Part shown: piece after piece, positions 1-7,434 of the stretch | Position numbering within the stretch: the first letter of the stretch is position 1 | Layout: each line of letters opens with the position of its first letter | Assembly: GCF_900109285.1 (NCBI RefSeq) | Contig: NZ_FNZQ01000001.1 | Span: 124,001 to 188,000 of the forward strand | Direction: 5' to 3' | Length of the DNA: 64,000 nucleotides | Source: Jannaschia helgolandensis | GTDB lineage: Bacteria; Pseudomonadota; Alphaproteobacteria; Rhodobacterales; Rhodobacteraceae | The notes under the pieces: generated by a model | The model's database searches: none | What the model saw: the letters and a program-made list of their open reading frames with translations, nothing else | Told to the model about the DNA's origin: nothing | Made by a program: the position numbers and the translations under genes

Positions 1-1
1 C

Positions 2-1036
2 GGGCAAACATTGTCCTGCATCGAGGCCATTGTCGCACATGCCGCGTTCAAGCGCATGCGTACGCAGAATACCATCACCGCGGCTTTTACCACGCGGCCC
101 CCGATCCTCATGCGCGGCGCTGTTCGCGCACCCGGAGCCTATACTTACAGCTCCGGACTGACCGTCGAGCGAGTCCTCGCCCAAGCCGGTGCAATTGATG
201 AGCGTGACCCTATGGAGGAAGTCCGCCGCATTGCGCTCGAATCCCGCCGCTCGGAACTGGGCAAGACCCGCATTAGTCTGTCGCTGGAACGCATGCGCAT
301 CGAAGCCGCTTTGAACGATCAGGATGTATTTCCCGAAGATGACAAGGCGATCAGGATAGCGCTGGACCTTTTGGGCGAGGATCGGGTCACCACCGAACGT
401 CGTGCCCTCGCCGCGGAGATCGAGGCTGAACGCCTGCGCCAGATTCGAACCGAAGCCATGCTCAACGACATGACCATAAGGATCGAGACCGCTCGCCAAC
501 AGCAAGAGGTGGCAAAATCCCAGATGGACTACTATGTCGCCCGCCGCGAGCAAAAGACCGAGATGCTCCAGAACGGGTTAATTTCCGCCTCTGGTCTCGA
601 CGACACAGCGATGCGCGCCATGGACGCCGAACGCATTTTCCTCGAAAAGCACGATCTGCTGCTTCGTCTTGAGGCAGAACTGCGACTGGCACAACATGAT
701 GCAGAACTGGTCAAGGCAGACCGTATCAAGACCCTGACGGCCGAATTGCGCGGCCTTTCCGCCAGGTCCGACACGGTCGACAGGGAATTCCACACTGTGC
801 TTGCCGAACTGGACCTCTTCAAGAACGATGGGATCGGTTTTGCTGTCACCATCGACCGACCCACCGACGAGAACGAGACCCGCACCATCTCCGCCAATCT
901 AGATACCCTTGTTCGACCCGGTGATTTGGTCACCGTAGCGGCCCGGACGGCGGATGAAGATGATGAAGACGCACTCACCAACGCTTCGGCGGCCCGGGAC
1001 CGGCCTGTATTCATCCAGAGTGCTTATACGAGATGA
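2..1036 (+). CDS. SLBB-domain polysaccharide export protein (OPX, ExoF-like), 5' partial
   Basis: The reading frame is open from the left edge, so the true start lies outside the window; the TTG at 11 is probably internal. The visible N-terminal part contains an SLBB-type segment (GAVRAPGAYTYSSGLTVERV). A long alpha-helical, charged coiled coil follows (roughly residues 70-280). The C-terminal part returns to a short beta-rich piece ending in LVRPGDLVTVAART. This order of export/SLBB domain plus long helical hairpin resembles Sinorhizobium ExoF-type periplasmic export proteins rather than PelB or PelC. Its stop overlaps the start of the PelD-like gene (ATGA at 1033), so it belongs to the pel operon. 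Inferred role: outer-membrane or periplasmic conduit for the Pel-like polymer. Confidence 0.75.
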   Translation, partial: GQTLSCIEAIVAHAAFKRMRTQNTITAAFTTRPPILMRGAVRAPGAYTYSSGLTVERVLAQAGAIDERDPMEEVRRIALESRRSELGKTRISLSLERMRIEAALNDQDVFPEDDKAIRIALDLLGEDRVTTERRALAAEIEAERLRQIRTEAMLNDMTIRIETARQQQEVAKSQMDYYVARREQKTEMLQNGLISASGLDDTAMRAMDAERIFLEKHDLLLRLEAELRLAQHDAELVKADRIKTLTAELRGLSARSDTVDREFHTVLAELDLFKNDGIGFAVTIDRPTDENETRTISANLDTLVRPGDLVTVAARTADEDDEDALTNASAARDRPVFIQSAYTR

Positions 1037-2058
1037 CCTATGCAGATAATGTCGTCCCTCAAGATCTGAAACTTCCGCGTGCCGAAACCGGCCTGTTCCT
1101 GCGAGGCCTTGTCGGCAGTGCAGTACTGCTGCTTGCTATCAAGGCCTCCGAGTCCCTGTTTTTTGGCGCAGGCTATTTTTCCAGCCTCACCTATCACCCA
1201 TTCTGGATCGTCATTCTTCTTGCCGCAGTCCAACATGGTCTTTTCGTCGGCCTTTCGATCGTTGGCCTCGCGACCATGATGATGGACTGGCCGTCGCGCG
1301 CCGTCGGGACTGACATCACCGAATATTACGTCGATATCGCCACCCAGCCGGTACAGTGGCTTGTTGTTGCCCTTGTCATCGGCCTTTATCGACAGCAGCA
1401 ACTGGGCCGAGAGCGCGCTCTGGCCCAAGAAGCCGAGCGGCTTCGGAACGTCAACCTTACGCTGGCTGGAGAAATCCACCGCCTTGATGCATTCGTCGCC
1501 CGGACCGAACTTGCAGCGGCCACTCGTGCCTTCGAGACCGCGCTTCCCCATGATGCTACCGGCGCCGATATTCTGGAAGCTCTTGATCGCCTCTCAAGGG
1601 CGGACGCTTCCCATCGCCCAATGGCATTCATCGAAGCTGCGCGCACCTGCCTGTCCACACCGGTTGTCTGGCTTCATCTCGACAAAAATCAAAACCTGTC
1701 GCCGGTCATCGCCACCCATGACAATATCCAAATGCCAAACAGAACGCCGGCTCATATTCTGACCTCTGCTATCATGACCTCTGCGTCCGACCAGCCCTTG
1801 CGCTTTGCTCCGGGCGAGGGACCTGCACCTGCCGGATATAACGCCATCTGCCGTACGGTGTTCTCCCAGGTTGGCCGCCCTATAGGAGCAATTCTTGCCC
1901 TCACGCCGTCAGAGCGTGGCATGGAGGATGCTGAGCCTGCCCTTGCCGCCCTTTGTTGTGCAATCGAGAGCAGCCTTCGACGCTCCCCGCCAAGTCGTGC
2001 TCCGTCGATGATTTACCTCGCGCCCCCGCGTGAAGAACCCGCGCACGCCCATGCCTGA
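1033..2058 (+). CDS. pelD: PelD-like membrane protein with GAF domain, lacking the GGDEF domain
   Basis: A 341-residue protein with four hydrophobic segments (about residues 22-40, 48-65, 67-85 and 108-128). A short coiled coil (QQQLGRERALAQEAERL) and a GAF-like domain (about 185-315) follow. In Pseudomonas PelD (about 455 residues) a degenerate GGDEF domain with the c-di-GMP-binding RxxD site comes next; here the protein ends shortly after the GAF domain with a Pro-rich tail. The TM plus GAF order, the ATQPVQWLVVALVIGLYRQ segment and the position directly before pelE-pelF-pelG support the call. It overlaps the OPX gene by 4 bp. Inferred role: inner-membrane scaffold of the Pel synthase, with control other than direct c-di-GMP binding at an I-site. 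Confidence 0.75.
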   Translation: MTYADNVVPQDLKLPRAETGLFLRGLVGSAVLLLAIKASESLFFGAGYFSSLTYHPFWIVILLAAVQHGLFVGLSIVGLATMMMDWPSRAVGTDITEYYVDIATQPVQWLVVALVIGLYRQQQLGRERALAQEAERLRNVNLTLAGEIHRLDAFVARTELAAATRAFETALPHDATGADILEALDRLSRADASHRPMAFIEAARTCLSTPVVWLHLDKNQNLSPVIATHDNIQMPNRTPAHILTSAIMTSASDQPLRFAPGEGPAPAGYNAICRTVFSQVGRPIGAILALTPSERGMEDAEPALAALCCAIESSLRRSPPSRAPSMIYLAPPREEPAHAHA

Positions 2059-2923
2059 CATCTTCGCCATGGCACCTCGAAGAGCGGGAATTTATTCCAG
2101 CTTCCTCGTAGGGTTGGCCGCGCTTGGAGATATCCTCTTAATCCAGGCTTGGCTGAGTCAGGACCTGTCGATGATCCTGGTCATTGCCTTTCACCTCGGT
2201 CTGGCGCTGGCGTTCGGTATTCTGTCAGCCCTACTCTGCCCTCGGCCCCTATCCGCAACCGTCGCCAGTTTCGTCATTCTCGTTCTCTTCGGGCCGTTCG
2301 GTGGCCTCGCTCTGATGATGATCGCTCCGGGGCTTGGTCTGCCGCAGGCCCGCATTTTATCCAGCCGTACGGCGTACCAGTTTTCACGTGATCCGCAGCT
2401 GCACGATGCTGCGGACAAGCTATTTGATCAGATCTGCCAGCGCCGACGGCACCCATTGTCCGGTAATGCGGTATCAAGCTTCCTGAAAACCTTCCGCTCG
2501 GGCACGCTTCACCAGCAACAGGAGGCTATCGCCGCGATTTCGCGCAGTTATCATCCCGATATGCGGCCAGCCCTGTCCGCTGCCCTGGCATCCCCCGTAC
2601 CTGCGCTTCGCGTTCAGGCGGCGGCCGTCTATGCCAAGCTGCGCGGGACTTACGGCACTCGGGCCAAAGATCTTCTAGACCAAGCCGAGCGCGAGGACCA
2701 CGCGCGCCCCGCCCTCGACGCAAACGCCTTTCTGGAAGTCGCCGCTTCCGGGTTCGTTGACAATGAGACCCGTGAGAAACTCCTCTTTCTTGCTTCTAAG
2801 CTGAAAGAAGAAAATACCCCGCCCTCTGTTCCCTCCGCCTCCGCCTCCGGACCTGGGCCTTCTCGGTCGATGCTTCGGGCGATGCCTCGCATCAAACGAT
2901 ACGCATGCGGCGGCTTGGGATGA
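2051..2923 (+). CDS. pelE: PelE-like membrane protein
   Basis: A 290-residue protein starting at ATG 2051, which overlaps the pelD stop; an in-frame GTG at 2030 is an alternative. Two or more N-terminal hydrophobic segments (about residues 12-35 and 45-95) are followed by a soluble alpha-helical region (about 115-270) with repeat-like helical pairs such as ALSAALASPVPALRVQAAAV, consistent with the TPR/HEAT-like part of PelE. The C-terminus is Pro/Ser-rich. Pseudomonas PelE is of similar size and forms an inner-membrane complex with PelD, PelF and PelG. Identification rests mainly on gene order (pelD-E-F-G), topology and size, since PelE sequences are poorly conserved. Confidence 0.7.
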   Translation: MPDIFAMAPRRAGIYSSFLVGLAALGDILLIQAWLSQDLSMILVIAFHLGLALAFGILSALLCPRPLSATVASFVILVLFGPFGGLALMMIAPGLGLPQARILSSRTAYQFSRDPQLHDAADKLFDQICQRRRHPLSGNAVSSFLKTFRSGTLHQQQEAIAAISRSYHPDMRPALSAALASPVPALRVQAAAVYAKLRGTYGTRAKDLLDQAEREDHARPALDANAFLEVAASGFVDNETREKLLFLASKLKEENTPPSVPSASASGPGPSRSMLRAMPRIKRYACGGLG

Positions 2924-4431
2924 CCCCCGATGAGCCCTTTGTCGATGTCTGCATCGTTGTCGAGGGCTGCTATCCATTCATTTCCGGAGGGGTCTCGTCG
3001 TGGCTCGACTGGCTGATCCGGACTCAGCCGGAAACAACCTTCGCTGTGGTAGCCATCGTTTCAGATGAGCGGGTCCGCGAGATAAAATACGAGCTGCCTT
3101 CGAACGTACTCTCCTTTCAGGTGGTCCCTCTTGCGCCTCGGGTCCGAAAGCCCGGACTGCGGGGGCCTGCGATCAACCGAGTCCGCTTTGCGGATCTTAT
3201 GTACAGTGTGCTGTGCGATGGCGACCTTGATGCCTTCGGTGACCTTCTCGACTTTGTCTCGCAACCGGTGCGACGAAAGCCCTTAGGGTTCATCGCCGCG
3301 CCTCGTCCGCCTGACTATGGCGACCTTACAACTTCGGCTGCTGCTTGGTACGCGATTACCGACTGTTACCGGCGCATCGCGCCCGAAGCCGCATTCGGCG
3401 ACTTCTTCTGGGCCTGGCGCACCCTTGTCGGAAGCCTTCTTTCCATAGCGACCGCACCCATACCGCCTGCGCGCACCTATCACGCCATCTCGACAGGCTA
3501 TGCCGGTCTTTACGCCGTGCGCGCTGCACGCGTTACGGGACGCACCGCCGCCATTACTGAGCACGGTATCTACACTAACGAGCGCCGCATCGATCTTGTC
3601 ATGGCCGACTGGATCGCCGACACGATCGACAGTGGCCTTTCTGGCAACGATGCGCGCACCGACGTCCGACGGTTCTGGATCGATACGTTCGAATCATTCG
3701 CCAGTATCGCCTATGACGGCTGTCTCAGGATCACGACGCTCTATGGGGCCAATCAATCGTTCCAGCGCACACTTGGTGCCGCCGAAGCGAAGCTTCGGGT
3801 CATCCCGAACGGCATCGATCTCGAGAAATTCGACGCGATCCGGCCGCAACGATCCGGTCGGCGCCCAACCGTCGCACTGATCGGGCGCGTCGTTCCGATC
3901 AAGGACATCGAAGCCTACATCGCTTCCGCAGCGATTGTCCGCCGCGCCATCCCCGACGTCCATGTTCTTATCATCGGGCCGACTGACGAGGACGAGGATT
4001 ATCATGCCCTTTGCAGGCGTCGGGTGGCCGAACTGGGGCTGAGCGAGACTGTAAGCTTCACGGGCAAGGTCAACATTGTCGACTTTCTGCCTCAGATCGA
4101 TGTTCTCGTCCTGACAAGTATCAGCGAAGCCCAGCCGCTTGTCCTGCTCGAAGCCGGTGCCGCGAAAATTCCCTGCGTGGCCACGGATGTCGGGTCCTGC
4201 CGCGAAATCATCGAAGGGGCGCCAGACGAGCATCCCAATCTGGGACTTGGCGGCCGTATCGCCCCCCCGATGGACGCCGATGCCATCGGCCAGGCCATCG
4301 TCGAACTTATGGCCGATCCGGCCCTTCGTGCCGCCTGTGGCGAAACGCTTCGCAAACGTGTCGAGATGTACTTCACTTCGGAGATATCGGCCGGACGCTA
4401 TGCTGCGCTCTATCAGGAGCTTGTCGCCTGA
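2920..4431 (+). CDS. pelF: PelF GT4-family glycosyltransferase
   Basis: A 503-residue cytoplasmic GT-B glycosyltransferase predicted to polymerise the Pel polysaccharide from UDP-sugar. The N-terminal motif VDVCIVVEGCYPFISGGVSS matches the PelF start signature (EGTYPYVSGGVSSW in Pseudomonas). The C-terminal Rossmann half carries the GT4 EX7E motif (EAQPLVLLE) and the preceding VSFTGKVNIVDFLPQIDVLV stretch. Length equals the family norm (about 507). The start at ATG 2920 overlaps the pelE stop (ATGA) and places the conserved motif near the N-terminus; an ATG at 2905 is the alternative. It overlaps pelG at its 3' end. Confidence 0.93.
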   Translation: MTPDEPFVDVCIVVEGCYPFISGGVSSWLDWLIRTQPETTFAVVAIVSDERVREIKYELPSNVLSFQVVPLAPRVRKPGLRGPAINRVRFADLMYSVLCDGDLDAFGDLLDFVSQPVRRKPLGFIAAPRPPDYGDLTTSAAAWYAITDCYRRIAPEAAFGDFFWAWRTLVGSLLSIATAPIPPARTYHAISTGYAGLYAVRAARVTGRTAAITEHGIYTNERRIDLVMADWIADTIDSGLSGNDARTDVRRFWIDTFESFASIAYDGCLRITTLYGANQSFQRTLGAAEAKLRVIPNGIDLEKFDAIRPQRSGRRPTVALIGRVVPIKDIEAYIASAAIVRRAIPDVHVLIIGPTDEDEDYHALCRRRVAELGLSETVSFTGKVNIVDFLPQIDVLVLTSISEAQPLVLLEAGAAKIPCVATDVGSCREIIEGAPDEHPNLGLGGRIAPPMDADAIGQAIVELMADPALRAACGETLRKRVEMYFTSEISAGRYAALYQELVA

Positions 4432-5855
4432 TGTCGCATTCCCGCCGAATACATGATCGCCTTCGCGCCGTTGCCCGCGATGCAGAGTGGCTGATGGCCG
4501 ATCCGCTTCTGGCCGGTATTTGTCGATTTGGTGCTGCCATTATTGTCGCTGCCGGGCCCTGGCTGGTCTCCGTCATCGCGCTGGCCATCATTTCCGTCAC
4601 AATGACACCGATCATGGGGCTTGCCGCCGTCGAGGATCTCCGGCTCACCTTTGTATATGCCTTCAGTATCGCTCCGCTGGCTGCCGGACCTATCGGCGCG
4701 GTCACGGCGCGTAGCATCTCTGCTGCGGTCGAAGCCGGCGAGCACGCCACCATCGCAGAGCTTTTCCTGTCTTCTGCCGCACTTTCCGGCATCGTGGCGC
4801 AGATCGTCGCCATTGCCGTAATCCTGCTTCTCGGAATCGGCCCGGTCGGCGTCGCGACCGGATTTGTCTTCCTGACCGTCTCGGCCGCGTTGCTATGGAC
4901 CAGTTTCGCCGTCCTGGCCGCCGTAAAATCTTACGGCTTCCTTATTGCAGCCTTTACCTGTGGCATGGCGCTTTCGGTCGGCTGCGCGCTTCTGGCCGCG
5001 ATTTATGCCCCGACCACCGAGGTCCTCATCTGGTGTCTCGCTGCGGGAATTTCGTTCTGCGCCGCCCTGTCCATCCGACACATCCAGCAGATGTTCCCCT
5101 GTCGCTACGATAGATTTGCGGATACCTTCCGTCAGCTTCTGCGAGAATTGCGCGCAAACGCCATCCTGTGCATAGGCGTCTTTCTCGCGATCTGCGGCGT
5201 CTGGATCGACAAATGGGTATTCTGGTTCGGTCCCGATGGCGTCCGGTCAACTGCAGGCTTCCTTCACTACAGTGCCTATGACAGCGTCATGTTTCTGTCG
5301 CACCTCTCGGTTATCCCCACCTACGCTGCGTTACTTGTCTTTCACCATGGCGATCTTGTCGCCGTGATTGAGCGTTTCAAAACCGTCCTCGAGTCGCGCG
5401 CGACCCATGCGGTCCTCCGCAACCGTATCGATGGCCTTGCACGGGTTGCCTGGTCCGGCCTGTTCAACATCGCCTTGGTACAAGCCGCAATCACCATAGG
5501 CCTGATATTGATGTCACCCCTGCTGGCAAAATCATTCGATTTCAGCTTCGGACAGTTTCTGATGATGCGCGTGGGCCTGATCGGCGTGTTCTTCCACTCG
5601 TTAATGTTTCTCTGCGCGTCGCTGCTTCTTGTCGCCAATCGTACCCGTCACTTCGCCATAATCCAGGGCGGGTTCCTGCTGCTCAATCTTGGTCTTAGCC
5701 TGACGCTATATGCGACAATCGGAATTTCCGCCTACGCTTTCCTTGTAAGTTCACTCGTCGCAGCGGTTGTCGCTTTCTACGCCGCCTACAAGGCCTTGCT
5801 GGCGTATGACTACCATCTGTTTCTCGGAGAGAACGATTCGCTATACGGGAGGTGA
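4431..5855 (+). CDS. pelG: PelG MATE/MOP-fold polysaccharide transporter
   Basis: A 474-residue integral membrane protein with about 12 hydrophobic helices, of the MOP (flippase) type, predicted to move the Pel polymer across the inner membrane together with PelD, PelE and PelF. The start ATG at 4431 overlaps the pelF stop (TGATG), giving a length close to Pseudomonas PelG (456). The segment ICGVWIDKWVFWFGPDGVRS in mid-protein resembles the conserved PelG signature around GIWIDKWIFW. It is the last gene of the visible pel operon; pelA, pelB and pelC are not in the window. Confidence 0.92.
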   Translation: MSHSRRIHDRLRAVARDAEWLMADPLLAGICRFGAAIIVAAGPWLVSVIALAIISVTMTPIMGLAAVEDLRLTFVYAFSIAPLAAGPIGAVTARSISAAVEAGEHATIAELFLSSAALSGIVAQIVAIAVILLLGIGPVGVATGFVFLTVSAALLWTSFAVLAAVKSYGFLIAAFTCGMALSVGCALLAAIYAPTTEVLIWCLAAGISFCAALSIRHIQQMFPCRYDRFADTFRQLLRELRANAILCIGVFLAICGVWIDKWVFWFGPDGVRSTAGFLHYSAYDSVMFLSHLSVIPTYAALLVFHHGDLVAVIERFKTVLESRATHAVLRNRIDGLARVAWSGLFNIALVQAAITIGLILMSPLLAKSFDFSFGQFLMMRVGLIGVFFHSLMFLCASLLLVANRTRHFAIIQGGFLLLNLGLSLTLYATIGISAYAFLVSSLVAAVVAFYAAYKALLAYDYHLFLGENDSLYGR

Positions 5856-5914
5856 TTCTTACTTGTGATAATCACTTCATCCTGAAGACGAGCCGGTCTG
5901 GAAGGCTGCCCCCC

Positions 5915-5938
5915 CTTGGTAACGCCATGGTTACCAAG
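5915..5938. promoter_or_regulatory. Perfect 9-bp inverted repeat downstream of pelG
   Basis: CTTGGTAAC and its exact complement GTTACCAAG are separated by 6 bases (GCCATG). There is no T-tract on either side, so a dyad protein-binding site is as likely as a terminator stem. It lies 60 bp after the pelG stop and 225 bp before the regulator start. Confidence 0.5.
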
Positions 5939-6012
5939 CCACTTGACGCCTAGCCTATACATGCAACCAGTTGAATATTTACAGGTTTGCTGCAACCTAA
6001 GCTCCTGAAAAC

Positions 6013-6068
6013 GTTAACAGTAAAGTTGGCAGGAAAAATCTGTGACATGCCTGCAACTTTATGTTAAG
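6013..6068. promoter_or_regulatory. Long imperfect inverted repeat upstream of the LuxR-type regulator
   Basis: The left arm (6013-6033) pairs with the right arm (6050-6068) over about 19 positions with two single-base bulges. The shared core is TTAACA...TAAAGTTG...CAGG. The 16-base loop is A-rich. It lies about 95 bp before the regulator start. It could form an mRNA hairpin or be two oppositely oriented operator half-sites; the AT-rich bases after it (TTTGGTTAATTTTATTAAACC) are compatible with a promoter. Confidence 0.55.
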
Positions 6069-6162
6069 ATTTGGTTAATTTTATTAAACCTTTGAATAAC
6101 GCTGGACATGAGAATTTTTCTCAAGTTCGCGCCGGACAATGACTTTTGGGGTGGGGTATATC

Positions 6163-6984
6163 ATGGTTTCCGATGCATTTATTATTGTCGATACGTGTGA
6201 GTTTCGTGCGGCTGCCTTTGCCGCCATTCTTGCGCCCTGGGCGAGGCGGATAGACGCCGATATCCACGTGGTCCATGATCCCGATAAGCTTGCCGATCTT
6301 CCTGATCACGTGCCCTTGGCATGTTTCTATTCCATCGGAGGGCTATCCCTTCGCGACCAACGCGTTACTCAGACCATTGCTCGGCTCCGCGACCTTTTTG
6401 CGGCCTGTCCGCACATCGTTTTTTCTGATATCCACGACAATCTCGAAATTGCCGCTGCGATCGATTGCGGATTGCATGGCTTCATCCCGACCAAGATGCC
6501 GGCACATATCGCTCTTGCAGCCATCCAGTTCATTCTCGACGGCGGAACCTATCATCCGCACTCTGTAACGAACGCGGAGACGTCGGTTAAGACGCGCTCG
6601 CCTTCTGTCGTTGTCAGTCACATTGGCAGTCATCAAACACCGCAGGCAGCGTCGCCCGAGCGGTCGCAAACTGTCCCTCCCGCACCCCGCTGGACTGCAT
6701 CACCCGACCGGCATGCTGCCTCTTCAAGATGCGCCGACGGGGCGTATGAGCCAAGGCAGGATGATGCTCCTACAAAGAAACGTCATATCGAAGTGCTGGA
6801 ATTTCTCATCAAAGGCGAGACTAACAAGGAAATCGCACGCCACCTCGACCTGACGGAAGCGACCATTAAGGTCTACGTCCGCGAGTTGATGAAGCATTTC
6901 GGAGCGAAAAACCGGATGCAGGTGGCCCTGAAGGCTTCCGCTCTTCGTCAACACACGGCTTCCGGCAACCCTGTCAGTCAATGA
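6163..6984 (+). CDS. LuxR/CsgD-type transcriptional regulator with degenerate receiver domain
   Basis: A 273-residue DNA-binding protein. Residues 1-135 have the beta/alpha rhythm of a response-regulator receiver, but the phosphoacceptor position (LACFYSIGG) has no Asp and only one acidic residue remains at the N-terminal pocket (IIVDTCEF). A Ser/Pro-rich linker leads to a clear LuxR helix-turn-helix (ETNKEIARHLDLTEATIKVY...HFGAKNRMQVALKA). The start at ATG 6163 has a purine-rich GGTGGGG 7 bases upstream. Its position after pelG suggests it controls matrix genes, like CsgD or VpsT, which also have non-phosphorylated receivers; that link is inference. Confidence 0.8.
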   Translation: MVSDAFIIVDTCEFRAAAFAAILAPWARRIDADIHVVHDPDKLADLPDHVPLACFYSIGGLSLRDQRVTQTIARLRDLFAACPHIVFSDIHDNLEIAAAIDCGLHGFIPTKMPAHIALAAIQFILDGGTYHPHSVTNAETSVKTRSPSVVVSHIGSHQTPQAASPERSQTVPPAPRWTASPDRHAASSRCADGAYEPRQDDAPTKKRHIEVLEFLIKGETNKEIARHLDLTEATIKVYVRELMKHFGAKNRMQVALKASALRQHTASGNPVSQ

Positions 6985-7434
6985 AAGCTCGGTGAACATG
7001 GGACGCGGCAGCCGCGTCGCCATGATTGAATGTAACACCGTGCAGTCCATCCCGGCCCGCAAGCCCGGCAGACCATGGAAAGACAACTGCCTGACAGTAA
7101 TAGCCTGGTATGAAACGCTCCTCGCCATGCGACACTATGGGAGTGGCCGAATGTCACATCAACGCGCTGAACCAGATCAACGATCCTACAAGACATCGGT
7201 TCACAGACCCGGCACTCCATCTGTGAATAAGAGTTGCATGGTAGACGTTCTTCCTTTTCGCGGCCCTGGAAAACAGTTTTTCTAAGATCGACAGTTAAAG
7301 GGAAGAAGAACTCTTGTTTGGTGAACTCCAGCAATCGGCGGCGCAAGTCGGGGTGTGCCCAGCGCGCCGCAGATGTTATCGTACCGACATTCCGCATTGC
7401 GTCGTCCGATGCAAACCGTAACGATGCTCGGCAG
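6985..7434. other. 450-bp intergenic region before the type I secretion genes
   Basis: No ORF here has family resemblance or a good ribosome-binding site. A near-perfect GC-rich hairpin GACGCGGC-A-GCCGCGTC lies at 7002-7018, shortly after the regulator stop. It has no T-tract, so it is only a possible terminator. The rest may contain the promoter of the secretion operon. Confidence 0.5.

Larger units (their letters stand above)
5856..6162. other. AT-rich intergenic leader between pelG and the LuxR-type regulator
   Basis: About 300 bases without a convincing ORF, clearly more AT-rich than its surroundings, especially 5940-6120. It holds two inverted repeats, listed separately, and is the likely place for the pel operon terminator and for the promoter and operator of the downstream regulator. 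No confident -35/-10 pair could be assigned. Confidence 0.6.
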
